Positions 61,911 through 64,000 of a stretch of DNA of 64,000 nucleotides are shown piece after piece. The stretch covers positions 381-64,380 of the forward strand of contig DACE01000033.1 of the NCBI GenBank assembly GCA_002494645.1. Reading direction: 5' to 3'. Below the pieces are notes generated by a model. The model was not told the DNA's origin, did not search any database, and saw only the letters and a program-made list of their open reading frames with translations. The stretch comes from Euryarchaeota archaeon UBA256 (GTDB lineage: Archaea > Thermoplasmatota > Poseidoniia > Poseidoniales > Poseidoniaceae). Positions within the stretch are counted from its first letter, which is position 1, and the number at the start of each line of letters is the position of its first letter. A program made the translations under genes and the position numbers.

Positions 61911-61953
61911 GTCAAACAAAGGATTCATAGAAAGTCAAGGCTACGTAAGCATC

Positions 61954-62970
61954 ATGGCGGGTTTTGATGGCCTACGAAAAGGCAAGAATGAGGCCAAGGA
62001 GAATCTGAGTTATACCGAGGGCGGGGATTGCCCACGCTGTGGAGGTAATGCACAGGATTCGACGATGGCGGGATACCTTCAGTGCGGCTCATGTAACCAT
62101 GAATGGGCAGACCCAAATTATGTTGAACAACGTCGCAGGCCAGAGCCCCCAACCCATCGTAGAGACGCTGAGTTGATTGAACAATTTAAAGAAGAAATGG
62201 CCTCAGGGGAGCTCGCTAATGTTCTCGGTGTCAACAAAAACCTCACAGGTGAACAAGAGCAATCACTACAACGACTTGAAGACAAGTGGATGAGTGGCAT
62301 GCAGGGTCACTACAATGCTGCTGCGGAAGAACGTAAACCTTTGATGATCAGTTTTGATGATGACGATAACATCGTTTCAACAGAAGTTGCAGCCGTCACT
62401 ATTGTTTCAAACGGTTTTGACGGTGGAGAAGAAATCCGACTTGAATACCCCGGCATTGGAACTGAATTTTACGCTTACAATGAACGAAGCCCGACCGGGT
62501 GGAAGCGGGGCCCCAATGCAGAGATGACTGCGCGCTCAATCACGAATGTAATCAATCGTTCATCTAAACTTGTGTACGCCAATCTCGAAGGGGCAAGAAT
62601 CTCTTTTGAATTACGCGATGACTCCTTAAAACCTGCATCTTTTGTCATTTTCGTCGACGACCCTGGTGGCACCGACATCGTAGCAGAAAAGGGTGGAGTT
62701 GTACTGGACGCAAGACATTTCTCAACGCTTCAAGATTATCGAAATGTGGTAGAAATGGTTCTCGAAGACGGGATTATTTCTCCAAGCGAAGATCAACTTC
62801 TCTGGGCGATGCGGCAGCAGTTGAACATTGATGATGCATATCATGTTCAAATGGTTATTGACATCTGTGGTACTGACACTCTCAAGGAATGCACAACCTG
62901 CTCATCAATGGCTGAATTATACACCGAGCACGCAGCATGGTATTGTCATCACTGTGAAGAGTGGTGCTGA
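61954..62970 (+). CDS. Protein with zinc ribbons at both ends
   Basis: Family not recognised. The 338-residue protein has an N-terminal ribbon CPRCGG...CGSCNHEW (residues about 27-50) and a second one at the C-terminus, CTTC...CHHCEEWC (about 308-338). Between them are a helical stretch (ELIEQFKEEMASGELANVLGV) and a strand-rich middle (VAAVTIVSNGFDGGEEIRLEYPGIGTEFYAYNERSPTGWKRG). The actin-like gene starts 136 bases downstream, so the two could be linked. Possibly an RNA- or protein-binding adaptor; no function is assigned. Confidence 0.65.
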   Translation: MAGFDGLRKGKNEAKENLSYTEGGDCPRCGGNAQDSTMAGYLQCGSCNHEWADPNYVEQRRRPEPPTHRRDAELIEQFKEEMASGELANVLGVNKNLTGEQEQSLQRLEDKWMSGMQGHYNAAAEERKPLMISFDDDDNIVSTEVAAVTIVSNGFDGGEEIRLEYPGIGTEFYAYNERSPTGWKRGPNAEMTARSITNVINRSSKLVYANLEGARISFELRDDSLKPASFVIFVDDPGGTDIVAEKGGVVLDARHFSTLQDYRNVVEMVLEDGIISPSEDQLLWAMRQQLNIDDAYHVQMVIDICGTDTLKECTTCSSMAELYTEHAAWYCHHCEEWC

Positions 62971-63106
62971 CGCAGCATCTTATTCGCTGCCCGCTCATCT
63001 ATAGATGCACAACCGTCTTGTTTTGTGTCTTTGCTGCATCAGGAAATGATGACATGGGCTGGGTACTCTTCATAAACTCCAGCGATATGGGAGGAGCAGT
63101 GAGCCT

Positions 63107-64000
63107 ATGGCAAAAGATGTATTGTATATTGGAATTGACTTGGGAACATTCCGCTCGGTAATGGTTTCCTCAGATAGCCACGAAGTCGAGGAATTGACTG
63201 TGATTGGTACTCCAAAGGATGCCATCGCCAAAAATTTCCTCAAGCGTGATGTTTTGTTTGGAAACGAAGCACTCAAGAATCGTTTGGCTCTCAATCTTTA
63301 CCGCCCACTTGAACTCGGTGTTATCAAAGACACACCTGAAGACCGCGAATACATCGCACACTTCATCACCCACCTCATCGGTCTCTCGGACCCAGAAGAA
63401 TACGACCGCGTCGTTGCTGTTATCGGTGCTCCTGCTGAAGCAAGTCACGTCGACAAGACTGCGATCTTTGACGCAGCTGCTGGATCTGTTAACTCGGCAA
63501 TGATTATCTCTGAACCTTTTGCCGTTGCTTACGCACTTGACATGATCAATCACACACTCGTCATCGACATTGGAGCAGGTACAACTGACCTTTGCCGCGT
63601 TTACGGAACCATCCCAGGCCCCGGCGACCAAATGCACACGGGATACGCTGGCGATTACGTTGACAATCAAATCATTCAGGAAATCCAAAGCAAGTACAAT
63701 GGTGCACAAATCACCAAAGACATGGCGCGCCGTTGGAAGGAACAGTATTCCTTTGTGTCAACTGCCGCACCCGAAGAACCCGTTCTCGTCGACTTTTCGA
63801 TTGAAGGTAAAGCAATGACGCTTGATATTACAGATTGCATGCAGCGCGCTTGCGAGTCCATTGTGGACCCCATTGTTGAGAATGTCAAGAAACTCATCGC
63901 TGGTTCGAACCCCGAATTCCATGATGAATTCCGTAAGAACATGGTCTTGGCAGGTGGCGGGTCTTCCATCAAAGGTCTCGGTGCACTCATTGAACGCCGA
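63107..64000 (+). CDS. MamK/MreB-type actin-like ATPase (3' partial)
   Basis: The frame opens at ATG 63107 (MAKDVLYIGIDLGTFRSVMV) behind GGGAGGAG and is still open at the window edge: 298 codons. The actin phosphate loops are clear: IGIDLGTFRS (residues about 8-17) and LVIDIGAGTTDLC, with the adenosine motif VLAGGGSSIKGLGAL near the end. Other segments, IGTPKDAIAKN, VAVIGAPAEASHVDK, IISEPFAVAYAL, GTIPGPGDQMHTGYAGDYVDNQI and KEQYSFVSTAAPEEP, recall MamK, the magnetosome filament actin, more than Hsp70 or cell-shape MreB; this is from memory of the family. No magnetosome genes are visible. A filament-forming role in cell organisation is inferred. Confidence 0.82.
   Translation, partial: MAKDVLYIGIDLGTFRSVMVSSDSHEVEELTVIGTPKDAIAKNFLKRDVLFGNEALKNRLALNLYRPLELGVIKDTPEDREYIAHFITHLIGLSDPEEYDRVVAVIGAPAEASHVDKTAIFDAAAGSVNSAMIISEPFAVAYALDMINHTLVIDIGAGTTDLCRVYGTIPGPGDQMHTGYAGDYVDNQIIQEIQSKYNGAQITKDMARRWKEQYSFVSTAAPEEPVLVDFSIEGKAMTLDITDCMQRACESIVDPIVENVKKLIAGSNPEFHDEFRKNMVLAGGGSSIKGLGALIERR

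Noticed and set aside
63107..64000. Hsp70 (DnaK) assignment
   Set aside because: The phosphate loops are shared by the superfamily, but the DnaK signatures are absent and several segments follow the actin (MamK/MreB) order.
1..64000. CRISPR arrays, insertion sequences, rRNA genes
   Set aside because: No repeated spaced units, transposase-like frames or rRNA-like stretches were seen, and no gene-free interval exceeds about 170 bases apart from the S7/EF-2 gap.

Overview
This 64 kb window is from the chromosome of a euryarchaeon. The information-processing genes are archaeal: SRP54, RFC large subunit, the exosome (Rrp4, Rrp41, Rrp42), proteasome alpha subunit, SBDS, prefoldin beta, TiaS, TrmY, KptA, Dph6, EF-2 with a diphthamide histidine, and archaeal-type S12 and S7. 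The moderate base composition, very tight gene packing, GGTGA-type ribosome binding sites and mixed-origin accessory genes (GST, type I IDI, OPT transporter, lectin/LamG surface protein) suggest a planktonic marine lineage such as Marine Group II (Poseidoniales). The lineage is inferred; no 16S gene is present. There are no IS elements, CRISPR arrays, rRNA genes or gene-free stretches over 300 bases. One tRNA gene (Arg, CCG) was found.

Layout. 1-9.6 kb: transporters (UMF1-like MFS, OPT, DMT), SurE, TrmY, CoaBC and three small membrane proteins. 9.6-15 kb: ProRS, a zinc-finger/DUF805 membrane protein, and SRP54 with a Get3/ArsA ATPase. 15-24.3 kb: a transglutaminase-like membrane protein, the TrkA/TrkH potassium system, RFC large subunit, GlyRS and a 2x[4Fe-4S] ferredoxin. 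24.4-33.3 kb: a 1760-residue Lhr-type helicase and a 1191-residue surface-anchored lectin/LamG protein. 33.3-42.1 kb: tRNA-Arg, an old yellow enzyme, a sigma-class-like GST, an archaeosortase, a GmhB-like phosphatase, TiaS, a RecA-like ATPase without the P-loop lysine, small membrane proteins, PurB and Dph6. 42.2-49 kb: the archaeal proteasome/exosome superoperon (psmA, SBDS, rrp4, rrp41, rrp42, L37Ae, Pcc1, prefoldin beta, DHH phosphoesterase, a helical-repeat protein). 49-51.7 kb: NUDIX, helical-repeat protein and UbiD-family decarboxylase. 51.8-55.6 kb: S12, S7 and EF-2 with a small membrane gene inserted. 55.6-62 kb: MOSC protein, a fused IPP isomerase/prenyl synthase, isopentenyl phosphate kinase, KptA, thiolase and a DUF35-like partner. 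62-64 kb: a two-zinc-ribbon protein and the 5' part of a MamK/MreB-type actin that runs off the window.

How the genes work together. Two themes stand out. One is tRNA and translation maturation (TrmY, TiaS, KptA, Pcc1, Dph6 with EF-2, SBDS, ProRS, GlyRS, exosome). The other is isoprenoid lipid synthesis: thiolase plus DUF35 at the start of the mevalonate route, a UbiD homologue that may be the anhydromevalonate phosphate decarboxylase, IPK, and the IDI-GGPP synthase fusion. The most unusual items are that fusion, the MamK-like actin, the archaeosortase whose substrate is not in the window, the GST, and a probable CTG start codon for TrmY. Six convergent gene pairs overlap at their 3' ends by 7-32 bases.
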